From Lewinellaceae bacterium (GTDB taxonomy: Bacteria > Bacteroidota > Bacteroidia > Chitinophagales > Saprospiraceae), in NCBI GenBank assembly GCA_016716135.1, contig JADJWX010000009.1, forward strand, positions 229,233-293,232: a DNA stretch of 64,000 bases. Reading direction: 5' to 3'. Position numbers and translations under genes: made by a program. The notes beneath the pieces were generated by a model. It made no database searches. It was not told where the DNA came from and saw nothing but the letters and a program-made list of their open reading frames with translations. This document shows positions 52,801-61,855 of this stretch, piece by piece. Every line of letters begins with the position of its first letter. The stretch's first letter is position 1.

Positions 52801-55800
52801 AGGTACACCCGGTTGTCCAGCACGGCAAATGCAGAAGTGGCAATACCGCCGCGGTCGGTTTCACGCACCGGCAAATCGACCGATTGAGCGCCGGCAACAG
52901 CCAGCCAGCGCGGTTGTTGCGCAACGCCCTCCCGCTCTTCCACAAACAGGAACTGCAAGCGTTCGGCCTTTCCACCAAACCAGATACGGGCTGTTTCGCC
53001 CGGTTCATAGCTGTTTTTTTCGAGTATGGCGTCAGGCTCAGCAAATTGGGTACTCCGGTTTTGCGTGCTCCACACCCGCACGATCTTTTTTATTTCTATG
53101 GCTTCGCCAAACGGGTCTTGGGTTTGCAGCGTAATTTGGTAATACCCGGTTGTCATTTGCCCGGCGTGGAGATCGACTTTTTTGGCTTCAGCCGAATTAA
53201 AACGCACCGTACGGCTGAAATCGGGTTTGTCCCATTTTTCCGGGTTGTCTTCGCCGTTCCAGGCGTAGTTGGGAAAATTGCGGCGGAAATCCGTTTCCGG
53301 CAGCGTCCATACATCGGGTGTTTCCCAGTAGCGTTTCACAAACAGCTGTTTGGGTTCCACAAGGGCCTGAATTTCAATGGTGCCCGTAGCCGCCTGAAAC
53401 TGGCCGGCGGTGTTGGTTGTGGTCAGGGAAATGTTGCGCAGGCTGTCCAGTTCAATTTCCTGTGGCAAATTCAAATCGACATTGAGCGCCACGTAACCTG
53501 CCGTCACCCCGGTCTCCGCGCTGCGGGTTTCTCCGGTAATGTCCGTCACATCGACCATCACCTGGTAATCGAACATGGGCTGGTCTTTTTTGGGGATACT
53601 GCGGTCAGGCAAGGCCGTGAATTGCAGCTCAAAACTGCCGTCGGCCGCTGTGGTAGCCGTGCCATTGGCAATTTCCATAGACGTTGTTGGGAAGGGGCGT
53701 TTCCAGCTGTACCAGTCCCACCAGGGGAAGCGCGCCTGCCGCACCACGCGGTACCGCACCTCGGCCCCGTCGACACTGTTGCCGGCGTAGTTTTTGGCTT
53801 CTCCCCGAAGGGTAACCAGATCGTTGACACGGTACGCGCCTTCGAGGGGTTTGAACGTCACTTCAAAGCGGGGACGTTTGTACTCTTCCACATTGAACCA
53901 GGCTTGACCCTCGGCCTCATCTATTTCGATATGCATTTGGCCGGTGAGGCCGGATGCCGGGGCCTGAAATGCGCCGTTGAAGGTGCCAAATTCGTTGGTG
54001 CGCAGTTTAAGTTCGCCTTTCTCCTGGTAGTTCACGTCGTACAACTGCACCGTAACAGGCGTGCCGGGTACTATTTTGGAAAATCATTTTCATCGCGTTG
54101 CAGCAAAATACCCTTGAAATAGACCGTCTGACCCGGGCGGTACAAGGCGCGATCGGTAAAAAACTGGACCTCGCGGGGGCGGTCTGGAATGCTGGTAGTT
54201 CTGAAATCGCGGTACGATTGATCCAGCCACAGGGTATCTGTTTTCCGACTAAGCCGAACGGAATATCCCCGCCGGTTATCAATACCGGGCTGGAGCAGGC
54301 CTTCCTGGTCGCTTTGTTGTTGTTTGATGAGTTGGCGCACATTGCGGCGCTGGCCGGATTCCCAGCGGGTTTCAAAAAAATCGGCCTGCACCCCGGCGAG
54401 CGGCGCCCCGGAAGCGCGATCAGCCACTGCAAAACGCTGTTTGCCGTTTTGCGGAAAGGCTATTCCGGCCAGCTGCGAAAAGTCGGCCGGCGCGAAACTG
54501 ACAACAGCGTCGTTCGCATCAAAGGCCGGGGAGGAAGAAACCAACACGAAGTAGCTGCCCGCAGGCAAAGCGTCGAGGCTGAGTTCGGTGCGGTGCATGC
54601 GGTAGTCGCCGGGATTGTTGATCGCCCAGCGTTTTTGTTGTACTGTTTTTTGGCCGTTGAGCCATTCAAGGCGATTCTCCCAGTTTACCTGCGCAAACTG
54701 GTCGGGGTCGTTAGGCACCTGCACAACTTTCACCCATACTGCCGACAAGTTTTTGTAGGAAACTGAAAACAGGGCGGATTTGCCGGGCAGGTTTACTTGT
54801 TCCACCTCGATGTTTAGCGCCGGCAGGCGGATGTCATGCAACAATGCCGCACACTGGCGGGCGCCGAAGGTATTCGGGTGGCGTTTGATCGCATCCGCAC
54901 ATTCAGCCTCGGCCTGTTTCAACAAATCGCCTTTTGATTCGGGAAGTTGTTGATCCTGCTCAATCCAGGCTTGCGCCAGCAGATGCACGATCTCGGCATC
55001 GGACGGGTGGTTGTAGTAGGTCTTGTGAAGCACGGCGAGTGCCTGCCGGTACAGTTCGTCTTTATTTTCTAAAACGGCGCTGTTTTTTACAAACAAAAGG
55101 CGTTTCAAATCGGCGTCGATCAGGGCTGCCTCCCGGTTTTGGGCCAGATGGGTAGCCAGTACCCGCTGGAACAGTTGGATGGCCAGCCATTTACCTGAAC
55201 TGGAGTCCCGGGTTTCAAACTTAAATTTTACAAAATCCGGCGCCGGCGCGAATGCTTCCGGTTGGTCCAGGTAAAATTTGTAAGCCGGCTCGGTGAGGTA
55301 GCTTTGCTCGTTGGAAAAATGATCCAGGACATTTTGGGCCAGCAGATCAAAAAGCGTAGGCCGGACCGGCTCGTTGCCCACTGAATCCAGTTGGCCGGGC
55401 CTGGAAATCGCGCTGACATAGTCGACCGGTGTGGCCAGCAAAATTTGCTCTTGCTGCACCGAAGCCTGAAGGTGCAGCAACGCCTGTTTTTCAATCTGTT
55501 CCGCCGACCAGGTCAGTATGTCGCCACCTTCACCATCGGGGATGGCTGTGCGTTCCTGGATGCGCCAGCGCTGGTTTTGCAGGTAGGTGCGGTAAAGTTG
55601 CCCCAACAAGTTGTGCAAAATGGACTTTTCGGGTTCCGGTGCTGCTTTTACTTCAGTTTCAAACTGTTGGACGGCCTTCACAAAGCCGTCCTCTTCCAGC
55701 ATGGTCGTGTATTTCCCCCGGAAAAGCAGTGTTTTTATGGACTGCGGTCCATTGCCGTCGGCTTTTGCCCGGCGGTAGAGCGCTTCGGTTTGTTCGAGTG

Positions 55801-56013
55801 CCGATTTGAACAGCCCCTGTTTTTCCAGGCTGTCAATTTTTTCCAGGCTTCGGCATAATCGCCGGGTGGGTACTCGTCGGGTTTAGGCATATCGGTTGTG
55901 GTATCGGGTGGCATATCGGGCGAGGTGGCTGGCCGGCGGGCATACCTGCAAAATACAAACGTGCCGGCTAACAGGAGAAGAACTAAGACAAAGGTTGAAC
56001 GCTGGTGGATCAT
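49872..56013 (-). pseudogene. bacterial alpha-2-macroglobulin (MG2/thioester type), broken by two one-base frameshifts
   Basis: With one A restored at each of two sites the frame is 2047 residues, the normal size. The N-terminal signal/lipobox (LAGTFVFC) lies in 55735-56013. Break 1 is at 55837-55842, where the coding strand has six A instead of seven; the next piece continues DSLEKQGLFKS. Break 2 is at 54074-54077, four A instead of five; the frame continues IVPGTPVTVQLY. The MG2-type region (RPGQTVYFKGI), a low-complexity Ala/Glu/Pro stretch about residues 1205-1260 that may be the bait region, a macroglobulin core (FFFPEMRTDAEG, ALTRWKLLAFA) and a thioester CTEQ (Cys about 1500) follow. 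Traps foreign proteases in the periplasm or at the surface. No pbpC partner is adjacent. Confidence 0.87.
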
Positions 56014-56090
56014 AACATTAAATTGGTTAAGGGCTAAAACAGCCGGTATGTGGGATGTTTTTCCGGAAAAAATTACACAAAACAGGTTTT

Positions 56091-56257
56091 GAGTGCGGAT
56101 TGCGGATTACGGAGTGCGGATTGGTTCACCATTGCAGGTGGTTGGAGTTTGGTGCTTAGGTTTGGCTGGTCCGGGGGTCGAGTGAGGAGGTGACTAGCAG
56201 TCACCTCCTCTCTACCAACAACGTACTCCGCACTCCGTAATCCGTAATCCGTAATCG
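56091..56257. repeat. composite palindromic repeat, families A and B
   Basis: Outer arms carry GGATTACGGAGTGCGGA (56104-56120) and its exact complement (56227-56243), extended by degenerate ATTACGGA units. The left arm ends GGATTGGTTCACC, as in family B at 25000. The centre is GAGGAGGTGACT-AGC-AGTCACCTCCTC (56184-56210), the family A core also present at 27372-27402. It fills the gap between the macroglobulin gene start and the superoxide dismutase stop. Confidence 0.85.
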
Positions 56258-57031
56258 CTAGCCGAACATCGCCTTATCAAACCGGCGGGCCACTTCCGGC
56301 CAGTTGATCACTTTGAAAAACGTGTCGATATAATCGCCACGTTTGTTCTGGTGTTTGAGATAATAGGCGTGTTCCCAAACGTCGAGGCCGAGAATGGGCG
56401 TGCCGGGCCGGTCGACGATTTGGAGCATCATCGGGTTGTCCTGATTGGGCGTAGTGCTGATAAACAGGCCTTTGTCTTTGCCTACACACAGCCAGGCCCA
56501 TCCGGAGCCGAAAACGGAAGATGCCGCTTTGGAAAATTCGGTTTTCATACTGTCAAACGACCCGAAGGATGCATTGATAGACGCGGCAAGTTGGCCGGTG
56601 GGTGCAGCGCTTCCGCCGGGCGTCATAATTTCCCAGAACAAGGAGTGGTTCCAGTGGCCGCCGGCATTGTTGCGCACGTTTTTTTCCGAGTCGGCAGCAG
56701 TTACCCGGGCGATAATATCGTCGAGTTCGTAGGTGGCGTACACGGTGTCGGCAACTGCCGTGTTCAATTTATTGACATAGCCCTGGTGGTGTTTCCCGTG
56801 GTGAATTTCCATGGTCATTTTATCGATATTCGGCTCCAGGGCAGCGGTGGCGTACGGCAGCGGCGGCAACGAAAAGGGCTCTGTACGGCGGAGTTTTGGC
56901 GGGGGGATGGTTGCTCCGACAGCACTTGCTTTTGCGGTTTTATCACCTGGTTTGCACGCCTTGATCAGCGGGGATACTGCTGCGCCGATGGTTAGCAGAA
57001 GACCGGTTTTCAGAAATGTACGTTTTTCCAT
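56258..57031 (-). CDS. superoxide dismutase (Fe/Mn family), exported
   Basis: The enzyme disproportionates superoxide. The 257-residue protein is some 50 longer than the cytosolic enzyme because of an N-terminal export region: MEKRTFLKTGLLLTIGAAVS then a lipobox-like LIKAC (Cys26) and a flexible PPPK linker. The enzyme domain starts at about residue 52 (FSLPPLPYATAALEP). Metal ligands are His in MEIHHGKHHQGYV, His in NNAGGHWNHSLFW, and Asp plus His in LGLDVWEHAYYL. GGHWNHS together with PNQDNP resembles the Mn-type pair of Gly and Gln, but metal use cannot be settled by eye. It stands alone in its operon. Confidence 0.93.
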   Translation of the reverse strand: MEKRTFLKTGLLLTIGAAVSPLIKACKPGDKTAKASAVGATIPPPKLRRTEPFSLPPLPYATAALEPNIDKMTMEIHHGKHHQGYVNKLNTAVADTVYATYELDDIIARVTAADSEKNVRNNAGGHWNHSLFWEIMTPGGSAAPTGQLAASINASFGSFDSMKTEFSKAASSVFGSGWAWLCVGKDKGLFISTTPNQDNPMMLQIVDRPGTPILGLDVWEHAYYLKHQNKRGDYIDTFFKVINWPEVARRFDKAMFG

Positions 57032-57235
57032 TTTTTAATATTGTTTGTAAACGAATGATGGCAAATTAAAGGATATTCCAGGATGAAACGCTTTGCTCCA
57101 ATCGACTATTTCGAAGTGCCGGGCATTTGATGCCGGATAAAATTATTCTGACCGTGCAAAACCCGTTTTCTGTAAACAATCGCAGCAAAAAGTCATTATA
57201 CCTGGAAAAAACAAAGCGCTCACGGTTTTAAGCCC

Positions 57236-57243
57236 TACTTTTG
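57236..57243 (+). promoter_or_regulatory. candidate -7 box (TACTTTTG) of the pseudouridine synthase gene
   Basis: TACTTTTG, 29 bases before the ATG, lies in AGCCCTACTTTTGC (57231-57244), identical to the arcA upstream string at 19641-19654. It runs straight into a family-C-like single arm (57242-57270, CCGCAAAGCCGCAAAGGCGC), which would form the 5' end of the transcript. Confidence 0.5.
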
Positions 57244-57271
57244 CCGCAAAGCCGCAAAGGCGCCAAAAGCG

Positions 57272-58435
57272 ATGGATCAAAAACGAGAAGATAAGGAAAA
57301 TTTACCGGTCCGGGAAGCCAGCAGCGTTCCCGAAGCCGATGCCGAAAGCGAACCGGTGGAGGAGCAGTCTGACCTGGAAAATAACGACAGCGATGAGGAA
57401 AGTGCCAACGACGACTGGTATGAAGAGCAGGAATTTGTAGCCGATCCGAAACAAACCCAAATCCGGCTGGATAAATTCCTGATCGACCGGTTGCGCAACC
57501 GCTCCCGCAGCAAAGTCCAGAACGCAATCAAAGCCGGTTCTGTAAAGGTGGACAACCAGGAGGTTAAGCCAAATTACAAGGTCAAACCCGGGAATCACAT
57601 CAGTATAGTTTTGCCCAAAAGCCTGGAATCGGTCCATGGCGTCACGCCACAGGATATTCCCCTCGATATAATTTACGAAGACACGGATGTCATGGTGGTC
57701 AACAAACCGTACAAAATGGCGGTGCATCCCGGCGTCGGTATACCCAACGGCACCCTGGTTAATGCCGTGGCCTGGCACTTGCGCGAACAACTGGATGAGC
57801 TCCCGGTCAAAGACGGTAACGACCCCGACCGTGCCGGCATCGTGCACCGGATCGACAAAGACACCACCGGCCTGATGGTGGTGGCCAAAAAAGAATTTGC
57901 GATGGCCCACCTCGCCAACCAGTTTTTTAACCACACCATCGAGCGCCGGTACTGGGCCCTGGTTTGGGGCGATTTGGCGGAAGACTCCGGCACGGTAGTC
58001 GGCAACATCGGGCGCAACCCGAACGATCGCAAATTGTTTATGGTGTTCCCGGACGGCGAAGACGGTAAATATGCCGTAACGCACTGGCGGGTACTGGAAC
58101 GTTTTTACTATGTCACCCTCATCGAATGCCAACTGGAAACAGGACGCACCCACCAGATCCGGGTGCATATGAAATCCATCGGGCACACCCTGTTCGGCGA
58201 CCCGCGCTACGGCGGCAACCAAATTTTGAAAGGAACACTGTATTCAAAATACAAACAATTTGCTGAAAAATTGCTGACCATCCTCCCGAGGCAGGCGCTG
58301 CATGCCAAAGTTTTGGGATTCGAACACCCGCGCACCGGTGAACACGTCCGCTTTGAATCCGACTTGCCGCAGGATATGCAATCCGTAATAAACAAATGGC
58401 GCGCCTATGTGCATGCGCGCAAACAACTGTTGTAA
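57272..58435 (+). CDS. RluD-type rRNA pseudouridine synthase
   Basis: The 387-residue enzyme isomerises uridine in large-subunit rRNA. An acidic, disordered N-terminus (about 1-55) precedes an S4 RNA-binding domain (about 65-115, RLDKFLIDRLRNRSRSKVQ). The catalytic domain has the active Asp in HRIDKDTTGLMV (about 193-204), VVNKPYKMAVHPG and GRTHQIRVHM (all RluA/C/D-family hallmarks). It probably targets helix 69 as RluD does, but RluA/C/D members cannot be separated safely by eye. The lipid kinase gene starts 2 bases after the stop, so they are co-transcribed. Confidence 0.93.
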   Translation: MDQKREDKENLPVREASSVPEADAESEPVEEQSDLENNDSDEESANDDWYEEQEFVADPKQTQIRLDKFLIDRLRNRSRSKVQNAIKAGSVKVDNQEVKPNYKVKPGNHISIVLPKSLESVHGVTPQDIPLDIIYEDTDVMVVNKPYKMAVHPGVGIPNGTLVNAVAWHLREQLDELPVKDGNDPDRAGIVHRIDKDTTGLMVVAKKEFAMAHLANQFFNHTIERRYWALVWGDLAEDSGTVVGNIGRNPNDRKLFMVFPDGEDGKYAVTHWRVLERFYYVTLIECQLETGRTHQIRVHMKSIGHTLFGDPRYGGNQILKGTLYSKYKQFAEKLLTILPRQALHAKVLGFEHPRTGEHVRFESDLPQDMQSVINKWRAYVHARKQLL

Positions 58436-58437
58436 GT

Positions 58438-59370
58438 ATGGATCAGTCGCATCCCGTCATTAAACATACGTTTCTGGATACGCTACTCCGCCCAAAACGA
58501 ATCGTATTCATTGTCAACCCCAAGGCGGGTACCAATCTCCAAAAACACATCCGCGGCAGTGTCGAAAAGCACCTCGATCACCGCAGTTTCACCTATGGAA
58601 TCTGGCATACCGAAAAACCCGGACACGCCGCCGAACTGGCCCGGAAAGCCCAGGCCGAAGGCTACGATATTGTGGTGGCGGTTGGCGGCGACGGCTCCAT
58701 CAATGAGGTGGCATCCGTGCTGCTGCACAGCGATACTGTGCTGGGCATGATCCCGGCAGGCTCCGGAAACGGCTTGGCCATGCACCTGGGCTATGGGCGC
58801 GATATCGACAAAGCCATTCAAAAACTAAACACCGCTACCGTCAAAACGATCGACTGCGGCAGCCTGAACGGGCGCACCTTTGTCAACCTTGCCGGCATTG
58901 GGTTCGACGGGTTTGTTGCCAAACAAATGAAAGGCAGCAACTGGCGGGGCTTTTTGCCCTATTTTATCAAATCGTTGAAAGCCGGGCTGACCTACACGCC
59001 GCGTAATTGTACCATCGAAACCGAATCGCAAACGATCACAAAAAAATGTTTTGTCATTACCGTGGCTAACGGGCCGATGTACGGCTACAGTTTCCAAATT
59101 GCCCCGGATGCGCAGCTGGACGACGGCCTGTTTTCTGTAGTGCTCTTTAAAGATGTGCCGCGCTGGCAGTACTTTGCCGCCATCCCCTCAAGCCTGAAGG
59201 GTAAGATTTACGATGCCGGATTTGTGGAGCACTTCTCCGCCAAACGGGTGAAAGTTGCCAGCGAAGGCCGGAATTTTGTGCATATCGACGGGGAAAGTAT
59301 CGAGCTGAGCGGCGACCTGGAATTTGAGATGGTACCGATGGCGCTGAAGATTCTGGTGCCACGCTCCTGA
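58438..59370 (+). CDS. diacylglycerol-kinase-family lipid kinase
   Basis: The ATG at 58438 (M-D-Q-S-H-P) is chosen because it follows the previous stop by 2 bases; the longer frame from 58396 overlaps it. The 310-residue protein has FIVNPKAGT near residue 23, VVAVGGDGSINEVAS (the GGDGT/S nucleotide motif about 78-85), IPAGSGNGLAMHLG and the C-terminal LDDGLFSVVLF and VHIDGESIEL. It phosphorylates a lipid such as diacylglycerol or sphingoid base in the membrane interface; substrate unknown. Downstream SUI1-family gene follows by 31 bases. Confidence 0.92.
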   Translation: MDQSHPVIKHTFLDTLLRPKRIVFIVNPKAGTNLQKHIRGSVEKHLDHRSFTYGIWHTEKPGHAAELARKAQAEGYDIVVAVGGDGSINEVASVLLHSDTVLGMIPAGSGNGLAMHLGYGRDIDKAIQKLNTATVKTIDCGSLNGRTFVNLAGIGFDGFVAKQMKGSNWRGFLPYFIKSLKAGLTYTPRNCTIETESQTITKKCFVITVANGPMYGYSFQIAPDAQLDDGLFSVVLFKDVPRWQYFAAIPSSLKGKIYDAGFVEHFSAKRVKVASEGRNFVHIDGESIELSGDLEFEMVPMALKILVPRS

Positions 59371-59401
59371 CCTGACAGGTTTTTAAAAAACACTAACATT
59401 C

Positions 59402-59749
59402 ATGGCAAAAAATAAATACACCGACCTGGGCAGTTTCGTTTATTCCACCAACCCGGATTACAAACCGCCCCTGTCCGACGAACCGGAAGACATGAACCTG
59501 CCCAATAATCAGCAAGCCCTGCGCGTTTGGCTCGAACGCGGCAAAGGCGGCAAGGAAGCCACCGTGGTCAAAGGCTACGTGGGCAGTGCCGACAAACTCG
59601 CCGAATTGGCCAAACTGTTAAAATCCAAATGCGCGGCAGGCGGCAACGCCAAAGACGGCATCATCATCGTTCAGGGAAATCACCGGGACAAGGTGCTGAA
59701 AATCTTGCTTGACCTGGGATATTCAAACACAAAAAAGGCAGGCGGCTAA
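59402..59749 (+). CDS. SUI1/eIF1-family translation factor (YciH-like)
   Basis: The 115-residue protein belongs to the family of the bacterial YciH and eukaryotic eIF1. The SUI1 core is WLERGKGGKEATVVKGYVGS followed by LAELAKLLKSKCAAGG and GIIIVQGNHRDKVLKILLDLGY, with the typical Gly-rich end. YciH homologues influence start-codon selection or act as stress translation inhibitors. It precedes the periplasmic-binding lipoprotein gene by 34 bases; a possible weak hairpin lies just upstream at 59369-59384. Confidence 0.92.
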   Translation: MAKNKYTDLGSFVYSTNPDYKPPLSDEPEDMNLPNNQQALRVWLERGKGGKEATVVKGYVGSADKLAELAKLLKSKCAAGGNAKDGIIIVQGNHRDKVLKILLDLGYSNTKKAGG

Positions 59750-59783
59750 ACAGCTGTTTGCCAGGTTTAACCGACAGCAAATT

Positions 59784-61142
59784 ATGAAAATCAGGCGCCA
59801 ATCAACCCTGGCCGTTTATTTGCTGGCTGCATGCAGCCTGCTCTTTGTTTTTTGCAATCCGCCCAAACGCACCGGCGTTGTGACGCCCAACCAACGGCCT
59901 TCCACGACCCGGCCAACACCAGCCCCCGGCGCCAGTCCGATGGATACCCTGCGCTGGACGCCGGCCACAACGCCAGCGCCACCCATTGGCAATGCTCCGG
60001 CCAGCGGACAGCCTTACTTCGGGCAGCAATACAGCCTCGCCATTCTTTTGCCATTTCTGACCGACCAGGCCGATTCGGATGCCCGCCTGGTGCCTGAAAA
60101 GAGTAGCCTGGCCCTCCAGTTTTACGGTGGCGCCAGCCTGGCCCTGAAAAAACTTGCTTCGGAGGAAGGGCTGAACCTCACCGTCGACGTACTGGACACC
60201 CGGGTGAGCGATGCGGATTTCCAACGGTTGTTCAGCAACCCCAGGCTCGGAAAAGCACAGGTAATCATCGGCCCGGTTCGCTCCAGCCATGTCGGCCTGC
60301 TGGCTGCGCGGATCAAACAAACCCGGCAGATACTGGTGTCGCCCGAAAGCCCGAATATGGACCTGACCAGCCAAAACCCGGATTTCGTGCAGATCAATCC
60401 ATCGCTGCGGGCGCATTGTGCCGCCATTGCCCGGTATGTGCTCCAGCGCAACAGCCCCGAGGCGATCACCCTGGTCAGCAAACAACGCGAAGCCGACCGC
60501 CTGCCATTCTTCCAGCAGGCCAACCGCACCGGCAACAAGCCCTTTGCCGAGTTGATCGTGCCCGACGACCTGACGAGTTTTGACAAAATTGATTTGCGCC
60601 CTTATTTCCAGCCGGGCCGCAAATCGGTGTTTATTCTCCCAACCTGGGCTTCGCAGAGTTTTGTGATGGCATTTTTACAAAAATTGCGCGCCTCGAAAGG
60701 CTCCGCCAGTGTGGAAGTATACGGCATGCCGCAATGGAAAAGTTTTACCAACATCGAACCGGAATATTTTGACGAGCTAAATGTGCACATTTCGTCGGCC
60801 TACTATGTCGATCGCAACTCCGACGAAGCCCGCGCGTTCCGGCAACTGTTTTATGACACCTATGGCACCATTCCCGGTGAAGATGCCTACAACGGCTATG
60901 ATGTTGCGCTTTTTACCGGACGGATGCTGAAACGCTATGGCCTGAGTTTCCCGCAGCAATTGGCGGCCACCGAGCCGTTTGACGGCATGCACACCCGCTT
61001 TCAGTTTGCGAAAGTGTACACTACCCCACCCGACCCGCTTGCCGGCAACGCCAACGATCTGTCGAGTCAATACGACTATCTCGAAAACATATTTGTGCAC
61101 ATCCTGAAATACCAGAATTATCAGTTTTTGCCGGTAAACTAA
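59784..61142 (+). CDS. periplasmic ligand-binding-fold lipoprotein
   Basis: The ATG at 59784 gives a signal (LAVYLLAACSLLFVFC, lipobox Cys16 or 23); the open frame back to 59709 is the tail of the previous gene. The 452-residue protein has a Pro/Thr-rich linker (about 30-80), then a type I periplasmic-binding fold: YSLAILLPFLTDQADSD, FYGGASLALKKL, VIIGPVRSSHVGLLA and EDAYNGYDVALFTGRML. This matches the amino-acid-binding/LpoA-like proteins of Bacteroidota. It may sense a ligand or activate a peptidoglycan synthase. No transporter permease lies next to it. Confidence 0.83.
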   Translation: MKIRRQSTLAVYLLAACSLLFVFCNPPKRTGVVTPNQRPSTTRPTPAPGASPMDTLRWTPATTPAPPIGNAPASGQPYFGQQYSLAILLPFLTDQADSDARLVPEKSSLALQFYGGASLALKKLASEEGLNLTVDVLDTRVSDADFQRLFSNPRLGKAQVIIGPVRSSHVGLLAARIKQTRQILVSPESPNMDLTSQNPDFVQINPSLRAHCAAIARYVLQRNSPEAITLVSKQREADRLPFFQQANRTGNKPFAELIVPDDLTSFDKIDLRPYFQPGRKSVFILPTWASQSFVMAFLQKLRASKGSASVEVYGMPQWKSFTNIEPEYFDELNVHISSAYYVDRNSDEARAFRQLFYDTYGTIPGEDAYNGYDVALFTGRMLKRYGLSFPQQLAATEPFDGMHTRFQFAKVYTTPPDPLAGNANDLSSQYDYLENIFVHILKYQNYQFLPVN

Positions 61143-61215
61143 ACCGATATTCAAACGTTAAGCAAATGTTTAAAAACAAAGTTTAAAACTCCTGAACAAA
61201 GCCGCTTTTCGTTTG

Positions 61216-61234
61216 TAATTTTGATCGGTCAAAA
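61216..61234 (+). promoter_or_regulatory. TetR-gene promoter with overlapping palindromic operator
   Basis: TAATTTTG (61216-61223) fits TAnnTTTG and lies 20 bases before the ATG. It overlaps TTTTGA-TCGG-TCAAAA (61219-61234), a perfect palindrome with 6-bp arms and a 4-base centre. This is a likely operator by which the TetR protein represses itself. No -33 TTG at the exact distance. Confidence 0.6.
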
Positions 61235-61243
61235 CATAATTCA

Positions 61244-61855
61244 ATGGCAAAAACACCGGCTAATACCGAAGAAAAAATAAAGGACGCCGCGCACCAGCTT
61301 TTTTTGGAAAAAGGATTTGGCGGCACCACCACCCGCGACATTGCAAAATGTGCCAATACCAATATTGCCCTGGTTAATTACTATTTCCGCAGCAAGGAAA
61401 ATTTGTTCCGGGAAGTATTCCAGGAAGGTTTTGCCAATACATTTCTGCCCGTTGCTAAAATCCTGAACGACGATTTCCCGCTGGAAGTCAAGATCTACAA
61501 ATTTGTGGACCACATGACGGAACTGCTCAAAAGCGACCCGATGATGCCGCTTTTTGTGCTCAGCGAAATGCGCAGCGGCCAGTCGCAGATGTGCGAGATC
61601 ATGCTTAAATCGGGTGCCATGGATTCCAACGGCTTCCAACTCCAACTGGATTGCGAAGCCGATGCGGGGAAAATCCGCGAGGCCGACGCCCTGCAGGTCG
61701 AAACCAGCCTGATGGCCATGGTGCTTTTCCCATTTCTCAGCATGAATATCCTGAAAATGAAACACCAGATGGACGATACGGCATTCGACGAATTTGTAGA
61801 TGCCCGAAAAAAAGTTATCCCCGAAATCATTCTCTCCTACCTGCGGCTGCCATAA
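61244..61855 (+). CDS. TetR/AcrR-family transcriptional regulator
   Basis: The 203-residue protein has an N-terminal helix-turn-helix (about 8-55: EKIKDAAHQLFLEKGFGGTT, TRDIAKCANTNIALVNYYFR, written in two parts) ending in the standard NYYFRSKENLF. A variable helical ligand domain follows (about 60-203), with a Met-rich dimer region. Binds DNA as a dimer, usually to repress an efflux or envelope gene. A palindrome sits over its own promoter. The gene downstream, a DUF5686 outer-membrane protein 392 bases away on the same strand, is a possible target. Confidence 0.9.
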   Translation: MAKTPANTEEKIKDAAHQLFLEKGFGGTTTRDIAKCANTNIALVNYYFRSKENLFREVFQEGFANTFLPVAKILNDDFPLEVKIYKFVDHMTELLKSDPMMPLFVLSEMRSGQSQMCEIMLKSGAMDSNGFQLQLDCEADAGKIREADALQVETSLMAMVLFPFLSMNILKMKHQMDDTAFDEFVDARKKVIPEIILSYLRLP

